Assembly (NCBI RefSeq): GCF_031458255.1
Contig: NZ_JAVDYC010000001.1
Coordinates: 1,497,001-1,561,000, forward strand
Source of the DNA: Catenuloplanes niger
GTDB taxonomy: Bacteria > Actinomycetota > Actinomycetes > Mycobacteriales > Micromonosporaceae
Reading direction: 5' to 3'
DNA length: 64,000 bases
In this document: positions 56,504-64,000 of the stretch, one piece after another
Position numbering within the stretch: position 1 is the first letter of the stretch
Layout of the letters: every line of letters begins with the position of its first letter
The notes under the pieces: model-generated
The model's database searches: none
Told to the model about the DNA's origin: nothing
The model's input: the letters and a program-made list of their open reading frames with translations, nothing else
Translations under genes and position numbers: made by a program

Positions 56504-57625
56504 TCACCGCTGGTGGATCTCCGCGCGGTCCACGGTCCAGGCGCGGGCCCGCTCGCTGATGGTCACGCCGAGCCCGGGCCGGGTGGACAGGTGGATGCGG
56601 CCGTCGCGGATGGCCGGCCGCTCGTCGAAGAGCGGGTGCAGCCAGTCGAAGTGCTCGACCCAGGGCTCGTGCGGGTACGCGGCCGCCAGGTGCACGTGGA
56701 TCTCCATCGCGAAGTGCGGCGCGAGCGTGAGGTGGTGCTGCTCGGCGAGCGCGGCCAGGCGCAGGAACTGGGTGATGCCGCCGATCCGGGGCGCGTCCGG
56801 CTGGATCACGTCGACCGCGCCGTGCCGGATCAGCTCCGCGTGCTCGCCGACGCTGGTCAGCATCTCGCCGGAGGCGATCGCGGTGTCCAGCGAGCGGGCC
56901 AGTTCGGCGTGGCCGGCCGCGTCGTACGCGTCGAGCGGCTCCTCGATCCAGACCAGCCCGAACTCCTCCAGCGCGCGGCCCATCCGCTGTGCGGTCGGCC
57001 GGTCCCACTGCTGGTTCGCGTCGACCATCAGCGGCACGTCGTCGCCGAGCCGGGAGCGCACCTCCCGTACCCGTGCGAGGTCGGTTTCGGGGTCCGGGTG
57101 CCCGACTTTGATCTTGATGCCGCCGACGCCGAGCGCCAGGTTCCGGGTGGCGTTGTCGATCACCTCGGCGACCGGCGCGTGCAGGAACCCGCCCGAGGTG
57201 TCGTAGCAGCGCACCGAGTCGCGGTAGGCGCCGAGCAGTTTCGCCAGCGGCAGGCCGGCCCGCCGGGCCTTCAGGTCCCAGAGCGCCACGTCGAGCGCGG
57301 CGATCGCCTGGGTGGCCGCGCCGCTGCGGCCGACCGACGCGCCCGCCCACACCAGCTTGGTCCAGAGCCGGCCGATGTCGTTCGGGTCCTCGCCGATCAG
57401 GTCCGGCGCGATCTCGACCGCGTGCGCGAACTGCGCGGGACCGCCGGCCCGCTTGGCGTAGCCGAAGCCGGTGCCGGTGTGCCCGTCCGCCGTGCCGATC
57501 TCCGCGAACAGCATCATCACCTCGGTCATCGGGCGCTGCCGCCCGGTGAGCACCTTGGCGTCGCTGATCGCGGCCGGCAACGGCAACCGGACGGTGGACA
57601 GGGTCACGCGCTCGATGCGATCCAT
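56504..57625 (-). CDS. Enolase-superfamily aldarate dehydratase (galactarate/L-talarate dehydratase-like)
   Basis: The 373-residue enzyme belongs to the mandelate racemase subgroup: GIKIKVG provides the K-x-K base, metal ligands are Asp in LMVDANQQWD, Glu in IEEPLDAYD and Glu in ASGEML, and the second base His is in APHFAMEIHVHLAAAYPHEPW. The tail LAAAYPHEPWVEHFDWLHPLF ... TRPGLGVTIS is the same as I recall for L-talarate/galactarate dehydratases. It would turn galactarate or talarate into 5-keto-4-deoxy-glucarate. The KdgD gene is next to it with a one-base overlap (TGATG), which fits the pathway. ATG 57625 has AAGG 7 bases before it. Confidence 0.87.
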   Translation of the reverse strand: MDRIERVTLSTVRLPLPAAISDAKVLTGRQRPMTEVMMLFAEIGTADGHTGTGFGYAKRAGGPAQFAHAVEIAPDLIGEDPNDIGRLWTKLVWAGASVGRSGAATQAIAALDVALWDLKARRAGLPLAKLLGAYRDSVRCYDTSGGFLHAPVAEVIDNATRNLALGVGGIKIKVGHPDPETDLARVREVRSRLGDDVPLMVDANQQWDRPTAQRMGRALEEFGLVWIEEPLDAYDAAGHAELARSLDTAIASGEMLTSVGEHAELIRHGAVDVIQPDAPRIGGITQFLRLAALAEQHHLTLAPHFAMEIHVHLAAAYPHEPWVEHFDWLHPLFDERPAIRDGRIHLSTRPGLGVTISERARAWTVDRAEIHQR

Positions 57626-58530
57626 CACCGCACCTTTCTGATCAGGTCCGCCAGCGCGGTCCGCTCCGCGGCGGTCAGATCCGTCAACGGCGGCCGGACC
57701 CGCCCACCGTCCCGGCCCACCTCGGTCAGCCCGGCCTTGATGATCGAGACGGCGTAGCCCTTGCTGCGGTCGCGGATGTCCAGGTACGGCAGGACGAACG
57801 CGTTCAGCATCGCGTAGACGGCCGTCCGGTCCTGCGCGCGCACGGCCGCGAAGAAGCGCAGCGCGAACTCGGGCAGGAAGTTGTAGAGCGCGGACGAGTA
57901 CGTGCTCACGCCGAGCTGCAGCAGCGGCAGCGCGAACGTCTCCGCGGTCGGCAACCCGCCGATGTAGACCAGCCGCTCCCCCACCCGGGCGTACGTCCTG
58001 GTCATCCGCTCGATGTCGCCGACGCCGTCCTTCAGCCCGATCAGGTTCGGGTGCCGCTCGGCCAGCGCCGCGACCGTCACGTCGTCGAAGACCGCGTTGG
58101 CCCGGCTGTAGACGATCACGCCCAGATCGACCGCCGCGCAGACCGCGTCCACGTGCGCGGCGAGGCCCGCCTGACTGGCCTCGGTGAGGTACGGCGGCAT
58201 CAGCAGCAGCCCGGCCGCGCCGTCCTCCGCCGCGGCCCGTGCCTGCGCGACCGCCCGCGCGGTGCCGCCGGTGGCCGGCGCGATCACCGGGAGCCGCCCG
58301 CCCACCTCCCGCACCGCGGCGCGGACCACCGCGCGCGTCTCCGCGGACGTGAGCGAGAAGCCCTCGCCGGTGCCGCCGGCCGCGAACAGCCCGGCCACCC
58401 CGAACCCGGCCTGCCAGGCCAGGTGCTCGCGGTAGCGGGTCTCGTCGAAGGCCAGCCGGTCGTCGAAGTGGGTGACCGGGAAGGACAGCAGTCCGGTCGT
58501 CAGCCGGGCCGCCAGTTCGGTGGGCCGCAT
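57625..58530 (-). CDS. kdgD: 5-dehydro-4-deoxyglucarate dehydratase (KdgD-like)
   Basis: The 301-residue enzyme is a member of the dihydrodipicolinate synthase superfamily: [84 protein letters not shown] and the Schiff-base Lys in [13 protein letters not shown]. KdgD removes water and CO2 from 5-keto-4-deoxyglucarate to give 2-oxoglutarate semialdehyde. Its pairing with an aldarate dehydratase on the same strand and a divergent TctCBA transporter supports the role. ATG 58530 is used; GTG 58539 is the alternative. Confidence 0.9.
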   Translation of the reverse strand: MRPTELAARLTTGLLSFPVTHFDDRLAFDETRYREHLAWQAGFGVAGLFAAGGTGEGFSLTSAETRAVVRAAVREVGGRLPVIAPATGGTARAVAQARAAAEDGAAGLLLMPPYLTEASQAGLAAHVDAVCAAVDLGVIVYSRANAVFDDVTVAALAERHPNLIGLKDGVGDIERMTRTYARVGERLVYIGGLPTAETFALPLLQLGVSTYSSALYNFLPEFALRFFAAVRAQDRTAVYAMLNAFVLPYLDIRDRSKGYAVSIIKAGLTEVGRDGGRVRPPLTDLTAAERTALADLIRKVR

Positions 58531-58628
58531 GCAGCCCACGGTAGGAAGCGGCGAGCGGGCCTGTCTAAGAGCGTTTTCGCATCACCCGATGCCACCAAGG
58601 TATCGATCAATGCCATAAGAGATTTGGA

Positions 58629-58636
58629 CATGCATG
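58629..58636. promoter_or_regulatory. CATGCATG palindrome in the aldarate divergent gap
   Basis: An 8-base palindrome lies within a 164-base, AT-richer divergent gap between kdgD and tctC, inside GGACATGCATGGATGTAC. It may be an operator for a regulator not present nearby. Confidence 0.3.
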
Positions 58637-58694
58637 GATGTACGGACTTACGTTCGGGAGACAGTGACCCACCTCACAGGAGGTCGGATACGCC

Positions 58695-59681
58695 ATGACA
58701 CACCGAATCCGGGCGGCGGCGGCCGTCCTCACCCTTGCGCTCGCCGGCTGCGGCGGGAACCTCGGCACCGGGTCCACCGACGGCGACTTCCCGAGCCGGG
58801 CGATCACGCTGCTGGTCGGCCAGGACGCCGGCGGCAGCACCGACCTGATCGCCCGCGCGCTCGCCGACCGGCTCCCGGACGAGCTCGGGCAGCCGGTCAC
58901 GGTCCAGAACCGGCCCGGCGCGAACGGCGCGGTCGCCGCGAAGGAGGTGGCCGCGGCGAAGCCGGACGGGTACACGCTGTTCGTCTTCCCGGGCACGCTC
59001 GCCTACATCACGCCGCTCGCGGTCTCGCCCGCGGAGGCGGTCGACATCACCGCGTACGACGTGGTCACCGGCATCTCGCAGGACGACTTCGTGCTGGTCG
59101 CGAACCCGGACACCGGCTTCCGGACGGTCGCGGACATCGTCGGCGCGCGGCGGCCGATCACGTACGGCACCACCGGCGTCGGCACCGGCAGCCAGCTCAC
59201 CCAGGCGTTGCTGTTCGCGCAGACCACCGGCGTGCGGGCGACCGCGGTGCCGTTCGACGGCGGCGCGCCGACGCTCACCGCGGTGCTCGGCGGGCAGGTC
59301 GACGTCGCGTCGATCCAGCTCGGCGAGGCGCAGGAGCAGATCAGGGCCGGCGCGGTGACGCCGATCGTGACGTTCGCCCGGACCCGCCCGTCGTACCTGC
59401 CGGACACGCCGACCGCGGTCGAGGCCGGCTACGACGTACCGGTGCAGCAGTCGCGGGCGATCGCGGTGCCGAAGGGCACGCCACCGGAGATCGTCGAGCG
59501 GCTGCGCGGCGCGTTCGGCACCGCGTTCGCGGCGCAGGCGTACCGGGACTTCAACGCCACCCGCCTGCTGACGCCGAACGAGGTGGACGGGCCGACGCTG
59601 GTCGGCCAGTGGACCGGATCGCTGCGGACCTACCGCGACCTGGTCACCAAGTACGACATCGACCTCAGCGGTACGCCGTGA
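58695..59681 (+). CDS. tctC: Tripartite tricarboxylate-type transporter, solute-binding lipoprotein (TctC)
   Basis: The 328-residue protein is a lipoprotein (signal 1-18, lipobox LALAGCGG) of the Bug/TctC family: FPSRAITLLVGQDAGGSTDLIARALADRL, PVTVQNRPGANGAVAAKEVAAAKPDGYTLFVF, TYGTTGVGTGSQLTQALLFAQ, VPFDGGAPTLTAVLGGQVDVASI and LPDTPTAVEAGYDV. It binds a carboxylate outside the membrane and passes it to TctB and TctA, coded next. Beside the aldarate enzymes, the ligand is likely galactarate or a similar aldarate. AGGAGG lies 11 bases before the ATG. The stop overlaps the tctB start (GTGA). Confidence 0.92.
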   Translation: MTHRIRAAAAVLTLALAGCGGNLGTGSTDGDFPSRAITLLVGQDAGGSTDLIARALADRLPDELGQPVTVQNRPGANGAVAAKEVAAAKPDGYTLFVFPGTLAYITPLAVSPAEAVDITAYDVVTGISQDDFVLVANPDTGFRTVADIVGARRPITYGTTGVGTGSQLTQALLFAQTTGVRATAVPFDGGAPTLTAVLGGQVDVASIQLGEAQEQIRAGAVTPIVTFARTRPSYLPDTPTAVEAGYDVPVQQSRAIAVPKGTPPEIVERLRGAFGTAFAAQAYRDFNATRLLTPNEVDGPTLVGQWTGSLRTYRDLVTKYDIDLSGTP

Positions 59682-60121
59682 GAGCGGCCGGCGTCGGGAC
59701 GAACCTGGCCGTGGCCGGGGCCGTCACGACGCTCGGCGCGGCCGCGCTGGCCGGGGCGATCGCGCTCGGCACCGGCCGTCCCGCACAGCCCGGCCCCGGC
59801 GCCTGGCCGGCCGTGCTCGGCGGCGCGCTCGTGCTGCTCGGCATCGCGCTCGGCCTGCGCGCCCGCGTCACCGGCGACGCGGAACGCTTCACCCGCGGCG
59901 CGCTGCCGGTGCTGACCGCGCTGGCCGGCATGGCCGGGTTCGCCGCGGTGGTCGGCGTGGTCGGCTTCGAGATCCCGGCCGCGCTGCTGGCGTTCGTCTG
60001 GCTGCGCCTCCTCGGCCGCACGTCGTGGCTGCTCGCCACGCTGCTCAGCCTCGGCCTGGTGACCGCGCTCTACCTGCTCTTCGTGGCCGCGCTGGACGTG
60101 ACCGTCCCGCACCTGTTCTAG
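59678..60121 (+). CDS. tctB: Tripartite tricarboxylate-type transporter, small membrane subunit (TctB)
   Basis: The 147-residue protein has four hydrophobic helices (LAVAGAVTTLGAAALAGAIALG, AWPAVLGGALVLLGIALGL, VLTALAGMAGFAAVVGVVGFEIPAALLAFVWL, WLLATLLSLGLVTALYLLFVAAL) and the PGPGAWPAVLG motif common in TctB. GTG 59678 overlaps the tctC stop by four bases, and the end is followed 15 bases later by tctA. It is the small subunit of the aldarate-type importer. Confidence 0.9.
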   Translation: MRAAGVGTNLAVAGAVTTLGAAALAGAIALGTGRPAQPGPGAWPAVLGGALVLLGIALGLRARVTGDAERFTRGALPVLTALAGMAGFAAVVGVVGFEIPAALLAFVWLRLLGRTSWLLATLLSLGLVTALYLLFVAALDVTVPHLF

Positions 60122-60136
60122 CCCGGGAGGTCGTCC

Positions 60137-61726
60137 GTGGGTGACGTGCTCGGCGGGTTCGCGGTCGTCCTCGAACCGGCGAACCTGCTCTACTGCCTGA
60201 TCGGCGTGCTCATCGGCATGCTGATCGGCGTGCTGCCCGGTCTCGGGCCGGCCGCCACGATCGCGATGCTGCTGCCGGTCACGTTCGGCCTGGAACCGGT
60301 CACCGCGATCATCATGCTGGCCGGCATCTTCTACGGCGCCCAGTACGGCGGCACCATCACGTCCGTGCTGCTCCGGCTGCCCGGCGAGGCGTCCTCCGTG
60401 GTCACCGTGTTCGACGGCCACGCGCTCGCCCGGCAGGGCAAGGCCGGGACCGCGCTGGGCATCGCCGCGATCGGGTCGTTCGTCGGCGGCACCGCGTCGA
60501 TCGTGGCGCTGTCCCTGGTCGCACCGTTCGTGGCCGGGTTCGCGCTGGACTTCGGCCCGCCGGAGTACACGATGCTGGCGCTGCTCGGCATCCTGCTGGT
60601 CGCCACCATCTCCGCCGGCGGGCGGTTGAAGGCGCTGGTCGCGGCCGCGGTCGGGCTGCTGCTGGCGACGGTCGGGCGGGACGGGTTCACCGGCGCGGAA
60701 CGGTTCACGTTCGAGAGCCTCGCGCTGGCGGACGGCATCGACTTCGTACCGGTGGCGATGGGGTTGTTCGGTCTCGGGGAGATCCTCTACAGCCTGGAGG
60801 AGCGGCAGCGGTCCCCGGAGGCGCCCGCGCGCGTCGCCAACGTGTGGCCGAGCGGCGCCGAGCTGCGGCAGGCGAGCGGCGCGATCGGGCGCGGGTCGGT
60901 GCTCGGGTTCGCCCTCGGCGTGCTTCCCGGCGGCGGGGCCGTGCTGTCCTCGATGGCCGCGTACGCGCTGGAGAAACGCCGGTCGAGGACGCCGGAGCGG
61001 TTCGGCAACGGCGCGATCGAGGGGGTGGCCGCGCCGGAGACCGCGAACAACGCGGCCGCCACCTCGTCGTTCATCCCGCTGCTGTCGCTCGGCATCCCGG
61101 CGAACGCGACCATGGCGGTGATCTTCGGGGCGCTGCTGATCCAGGGCGTGGCGCCCGGCCCGCAGCTGGTCACGCAGAACCCGGAGTTGTTCTGGGGCGT
61201 GGTGAACAGCATGTACGTCGGCAACGTACTGCTGCTGATCATGAGTATTCCGCTGGTCGGGCTGTTCGTGCGGATCCTGCGCGTGCCGCCCGCGGTGCTC
61301 GCGCCGGTCACCGTGCTGATCACGCTGATCGGCGCGTACACGGTGAACAACAGCGTCTTCGACATCGGCCTGGTGGTCGCGTTCGGCGCGCTCGGCTACC
61401 TGATGCGCAAGCTCGGCTTCGACCCGGGCCCGCTGGTGCTCGCGTTCGTGCTCGGCTCGTTGCTGGAGAGCTCGCTGCGCCGGTCACTGCTGCTCTTCGG
61501 CGGCGACCCGGCCGGGTTCCTGACCCGCCCGATCGCCGCGGTACTGCTGGCCGCGCTGGTCGCGGTGACGGTGCTGCCGCTCGTCACCCGGCTGCGGCGC
61601 GGCCGGCCGGCGACCCCGGACGACGCGCACCGGGCCCCGGCGGACCCGGGCGACGCGCACCAGGTCCCGGCGACCCCGCGCGACGCGAACGATGCCCCGG
61701 CGGACCCGACGCGAACCGAACGCTGA
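60137..61726 (+). CDS. tctA: Tripartite tricarboxylate-type transporter, large membrane subunit (TctA)
   Basis: The 529-residue protein has about twelve helices and the TctA hallmarks GVLIGMLIGVLPGLGPAATIAMLLPVTFGLEP, IFYGAQYGGTITSVLLRLPGEASSVVTVFDGHALARQGKAGTALG, GALEG-like and NGAIEGVAAPETANNAAATSSFIPLLSLGIPANATMAVIFGAL, and NPELFWGVVNSMYVGN. The last 35 residues are a hydrophilic tail of repeated DAHxAPADP/ATP units, unusual for the family. GTG 60137 has GGGAGG 7 bases before it. It moves the ligand caught by TctC across the membrane using an ion gradient. Confidence 0.93.
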   Translation: MGDVLGGFAVVLEPANLLYCLIGVLIGMLIGVLPGLGPAATIAMLLPVTFGLEPVTAIIMLAGIFYGAQYGGTITSVLLRLPGEASSVVTVFDGHALARQGKAGTALGIAAIGSFVGGTASIVALSLVAPFVAGFALDFGPPEYTMLALLGILLVATISAGGRLKALVAAAVGLLLATVGRDGFTGAERFTFESLALADGIDFVPVAMGLFGLGEILYSLEERQRSPEAPARVANVWPSGAELRQASGAIGRGSVLGFALGVLPGGGAVLSSMAAYALEKRRSRTPERFGNGAIEGVAAPETANNAAATSSFIPLLSLGIPANATMAVIFGALLIQGVAPGPQLVTQNPELFWGVVNSMYVGNVLLLIMSIPLVGLFVRILRVPPAVLAPVTVLITLIGAYTVNNSVFDIGLVVAFGALGYLMRKLGFDPGPLVLAFVLGSLLESSLRRSLLLFGGDPAGFLTRPIAAVLLAALVAVTVLPLVTRLRRGRPATPDDAHRAPADPGDAHQVPATPRDANDAPADPTRTER

Positions 61727-61812
61727 GCCCGGGCAGGCACCGTCCCGGTTCGCGACCCGATCGCGACGTCGTCACCGCGGAACCCGGACCCGGCGCGGGC
61801 AGCGTCGCGGGC

Positions 61813-62922
61813 ATGCGAGTCGTCACCTCACTGGACGGGCTGCGCGGGCTGGCCGTCGCCGGCGTGCTGCTGTTCCACACCGGTCACCTGCCGGGCGGGT
61901 TCCTCGGCGTGGACCTGTTCTTCGCGCTGTCCGGTTACCTGATCACCGCGCAGCTGCTGCGCACCCCGGACCTCACCCTGACCGAGTTCTGGGAGCGGCG
62001 GATCCGGCGGCTGTTCCCGGCGCTGCTGGTGCTGCTGACCGTGACCGTCCTGCTGGTGTGGGCGTTCGGGTCGGAACGGTTGCGGCGCACGACGCTGACG
62101 GACGGACCGTGGGCGCAGGCGAGCCTGGTCAACTGGCACCTGCTCGCGGAGTCGGCCGGCTACTGGGACCGGTTCGGCGAACCCCGGGTCTTCGCGCATC
62201 TGTGGAGCATCGCGGTGGAGGAACAGTTCTATCTGGGGTGGCCGGTGGCGGTGCTGATCGCGGGCCGCCGCCGGACCGGGTGGGTGGCGGCGACGGGTGC
62301 GGTCGTCTCGTTGCTCGTGGCGGTCGCGCTGGTCGATCCGGCCGATCCGAGTCGCGTCTACACCGGCACCGACACCCGCGCGTTCGCCCTGCTGCTGGGC
62401 GCGCTGGCCGCCGCGGTGCCGGTGCCGGCGAGAACCCCGGCGGCCGTGCCGTCCGCCCTGCTCGCGGCCGGGATCGGGGCGGCCTGGCTGCTGACCGACG
62501 ACGCCGGCGACCCGGCCGGGCTGTTCCTCTACTCGCTGGCCGCGTCCGCGTTGATCGCGCTGTGCGTGCACGACGAACGCACACCGGTCGCCCGGGCGCT
62601 GTCCTGGCGGCCGCTGCGCTGGGCCGGCGGCATCTCGTACGGCCTCTACCTGTGGCACTGGCCGGTCATCGTGCTGCTGCCACCGGACCGGGCCGGCCTG
62701 GACGGCTGGGCCTGGACCGCGGTCGTCACGTCCGTCTCGGTCGGCGCGGCCATGCTGTCGAAACACCTGGTCGAGGAACCGGTCCGGTTCCGTGCCCGGT
62801 GGGCGCGGGGACGCACCGGAGCGGCCGTCCTCGCCGCCGCCATGCTGGTGCCGGCCGCGCTGTGGTGGCTGGTGCCGGAACCCGCGCCGGCCCGGGTCGA
62901 CGTCACCGACCTGCCCCGATGA
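61813..62922 (+). CDS. Membrane acyltransferase 3 family protein
   Basis: The 369-residue protein starts SLDGLRGLAVAGVLLFHTGHLPGGFLGVDLFFALSGYLITAQLL, the signature of the acyltransferase 3 family with the key His in LLFHTG. It also has TEFWERRIRRLFPALL, HLWSIAVEEQFYLGWPVAV and the C-terminal SYGLYLWHWPVIVLL ... VEEPVRF. It lacks the SGNH domain seen in OatA-like members. It probably O-acylates a sugar, wall polymer or metabolite. The start follows a 5' stretch that is not coding. The 3' end overlaps the convergent lipoprotein gene by 20 bases. Confidence 0.9.
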   Translation: MRVVTSLDGLRGLAVAGVLLFHTGHLPGGFLGVDLFFALSGYLITAQLLRTPDLTLTEFWERRIRRLFPALLVLLTVTVLLVWAFGSERLRRTTLTDGPWAQASLVNWHLLAESAGYWDRFGEPRVFAHLWSIAVEEQFYLGWPVAVLIAGRRRTGWVAATGAVVSLLVAVALVDPADPSRVYTGTDTRAFALLLGALAAAVPVPARTPAAVPSALLAAGIGAAWLLTDDAGDPAGLFLYSLAASALIALCVHDERTPVARALSWRPLRWAGGISYGLYLWHWPVIVLLPPDRAGLDGWAWTAVVTSVSVGAAMLSKHLVEEPVRFRARWARGRTGAAVLAAAMLVPAALWWLVPEPAPARVDVTDLPR

Positions 62923-63403
62923 CCGGGCAGTCGCGCACGGTGCCCGACTCCGGCGACGGGATGGTCAACGACACCCGGACCCGGATGTCGCGGGGCTCGC
63001 CGCGCTGCACCGCGACGCCGACCGCGGTGCACACGATCTGGTCGATGCCGCGCGAGGTCACCTCGTAGCCGGCGAGCGGCACGGCCAGGTGCATCAGTCC
63101 CGGCGAGGTGGTGACCACCACGCGCGTCACCCCGCCGGCGGACGTGATCTCGGTGTGCACGTCGCCGTCCCGCGGCGGGCCGGCCAGCAGCAACGCCAGC
63201 GCCTCCGGGACGGTGCCCAGCCGGCCGGTCTCGCGCAGCTGCGGGACGAGCCGCCCGGCGTCGTCGACGAAGTACAGCGTCACGCCCGGCGCCACCCCGG
63301 TCGGCGCGTCGCCCGCCGCGACCGGGTCCGACGCGGGCACCCCGCACCCGGCCAGCAGCAGCGCGGCCGACAGCACGGCCGGCAACGGCCGGTGGCGTCT
63401 CAT
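62903..63403 (-). CDS. GerMN/LpqB-like small lipoprotein
   Basis: The 166-residue protein is a predicted lipoprotein (lipobox ALLLAGCGV, Cys about residue 20) with a GerMN-type domain: GVTLYFVDDAGRLVPQLRETGRLGTVPEALALLLAGPPRDGDVHTEI, VTRVVVTTSPGLMHLAVPLAGYEV and IDQIVCTAV. In MtrAB-LpqB systems a GerMN lipoprotein modulates the sensor kinase. Here it overlaps the kinase stop (ATGA at 63400-63403), so the kinase and lipoprotein are made together. The domain is shorter than LpqB, with no propeller. Confidence 0.87.
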   Translation of the reverse strand: MRRHRPLPAVLSAALLLAGCGVPASDPVAAGDAPTGVAPGVTLYFVDDAGRLVPQLRETGRLGTVPEALALLLAGPPRDGDVHTEITSAGGVTRVVVTTSPGLMHLAVPLAGYEVTSRGIDQIVCTAVGVAVQRGEPRDIRVRVSLTIPSPESGTVRDCPVIGAGR

Positions 63404-64000
63404 CGATCCTCCGTGGGGTGCAGGGGCAGCCGGAGCGTGAACAGCGCGCCGGCGCCGGTGTCGGCGGCGGTGAGGTCACCGCCGTGCAGGCGCGCGTTCT
63501 CCCGCGCCAAGGCCAGACCGAGACCGCTGCCGGGGGTACGGGTCCGGGCCGGATCGCGTTTCCAGAAGCGCTCGAACAGGTGCGGGAGCACGTCCGCCGG
63601 CAGTCCCGGCCCGGCGTCGGCGACCGACAGCAGCGCGTGCCCGGCGTCGGCGGTGACCCGGATCCGGACCGGCGGCCGGCCGTGCCGGAGCGCGTTGCCG
63701 ACCAGGTTCGCCACGATCACGTCGACCCGGCGGTGATCCAGCCGGGCCCGGACGCGGTCCGGTGCGGACAGGTCCACCGCGGCGGTCCAGCCACGGGCGC
63801 GCAGGCAGTCCCGTACCGTCTCGCCGAGATCCGCGTCCTCGAGGCGCAGCCGGGCGGTGCCGGCGTCGAAGCGGGACACCTCCACCAGATCCTCGACCAG
63901 GCGGGTGAGCCGGCCCACCTCGGTGATCGCCATCTGGGCCGACTCGCGCGCGTCCGGTTCCAGGTCACGGGTCGTGGCCTCCAGCACGTCCACCACCGCG
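63400..64000 (-). CDS. Two-component sensor histidine kinase (N-terminus beyond the window)
   Basis: Only the last 199 residues are present. After the phosphoacceptor helix (AVVDVLEATTRDLEPD; the His box itself lies just outside) come MAITEVGRLTRLVEDLVEVSRFDAG, the N box VDVIVANLVGNALRHG, the G1 box VADAGPGLP, the F box LFERFWKRDPARTR and the G2 box GSGLGLALARENARLHGG, all intact. It would act with a response regulator coded further along the minus strand's upstream side. The stop overlaps the start of the GerMN lipoprotein gene. Confidence 0.93.
   Translation of the reverse strand, partial: AVVDVLEATTRDLEPDARESAQMAITEVGRLTRLVEDLVEVSRFDAGTARLRLEDADLGETVRDCLRARGWTAAVDLSAPDRVRARLDHRRVDVIVANLVGNALRHGRPPVRIRVTADAGHALLSVADAGPGLPADVLPHLFERFWKRDPARTRTPGSGLGLALARENARLHGGDLTAADTGAGALFTLRLPLHPTEDR

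Noticed and set aside
1-64000. tRNA, rRNA, riboswitch or prophage genes
   Set aside because: No cloverleaf with a recognisable TTCGANTC arm, no rRNA blocks, no integrase or phage structural gene and no known riboswitch core were seen by eye; a covariance-model search would be needed to be sure for small RNAs.

Overview
The window is 64 kb of very GC-rich chromosomal DNA with Actinomycetota-style gene density, GTG and TTG starts, four-base ATGA/GTGA and one-base TGATG gene overlaps, and several genes with long GC-biased antisense frames. The gene content (CBM2-tagged plant-wall enzymes, a SapB-like class III lanthipeptide operon, SigE-type ECF sigma factor, MmyB-type XRE regulator, Ala/Pro/Thr-rich surface proteins, PadR plus HAAS cassettes) suggests a filamentous, spore-forming actinomycete. 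The family Micromonosporaceae (Actinoplanes or Catenuloplanes-like) is my best inference, but no rRNA or other marker gene is present to prove it. I saw no tRNA, rRNA, CRISPR array, intact insertion sequence, prophage or replication origin.

Left part (1-27 kb): a partial ThuA-like protein, an aldehyde dehydrogenase divergent from an MmyB-type regulator, a four-module secreted GH5 cellulase (CBM2-GH5-X2-CBM46), an ECF sigma factor translationally coupled to a membrane-anchored beta-propeller-like protein, a secreted subtilisin with two P-domains, a GNAT acetyltransferase, a GH43 arabinan/xylan-degrading enzyme under a perfect LacI-type palindrome, and a decayed DUF6055 gene. These are followed by a RidA-like protein and a 1601-residue Ser/Thr kinase-ATPase-GAF-diguanylate cyclase fusion. 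Then come a MarR regulator divergent from an F420/NADP reductase-like gene across two operator boxes, a truncated haemoglobin, a LysE exporter, a repeat-filled stretch with a DUF4265 remnant, PEBP and GntR genes, DUF72, a PadR/HAAS pair, and a secreted CE1 esterase with CBM2 followed by a duplicated terminator.

Middle (27-46 kb): a NACHT-type STAND NTPase fused to a formylglycine-generating-enzyme-like C-terminal domain and coupled to a 72-residue protein looks like a bacterial conflict or immune sensor. It is followed by a DhnA-type aldolase, a hexapeptide acyltransferase-toroid fusion, an 861-residue low-complexity surface protein, and two NarL/LuxR-type response regulators. These regulators converge on a complete SapB/AmfS-type class III lanthipeptide operon (LanKC, 41-residue precursor, hairpin, two ABC half-transporters). 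A WGR/beta-propeller protein follows.

Right part (46-64 kb): a membrane-anchored low-complexity protein ending in a helix-hairpin-helix domain, a DUF429 protein, a MoxR ATPase / VWA-metallopeptidase / unknown triad, a second PadR-HAAS cassette (HAAS fused to pentapeptide repeats) with a DrrAB-like ABC transporter, an aldarate module (galactarate/talarate dehydratase-like enzyme, KdgD and a TctCBA transporter), a membrane acyltransferase, and a GerMN lipoprotein coupled to a histidine kinase that runs off the window.

The best candidates for something new are the lanthipeptide operon with its poly-glycine leader linker, the NACHT-FGE gene with its small partner, the kinase-ATPase-diguanylate cyclase fusion, and the MoxR/VWA-peptidase triad. 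Functions are assigned by reading protein motifs only; no database search was possible.
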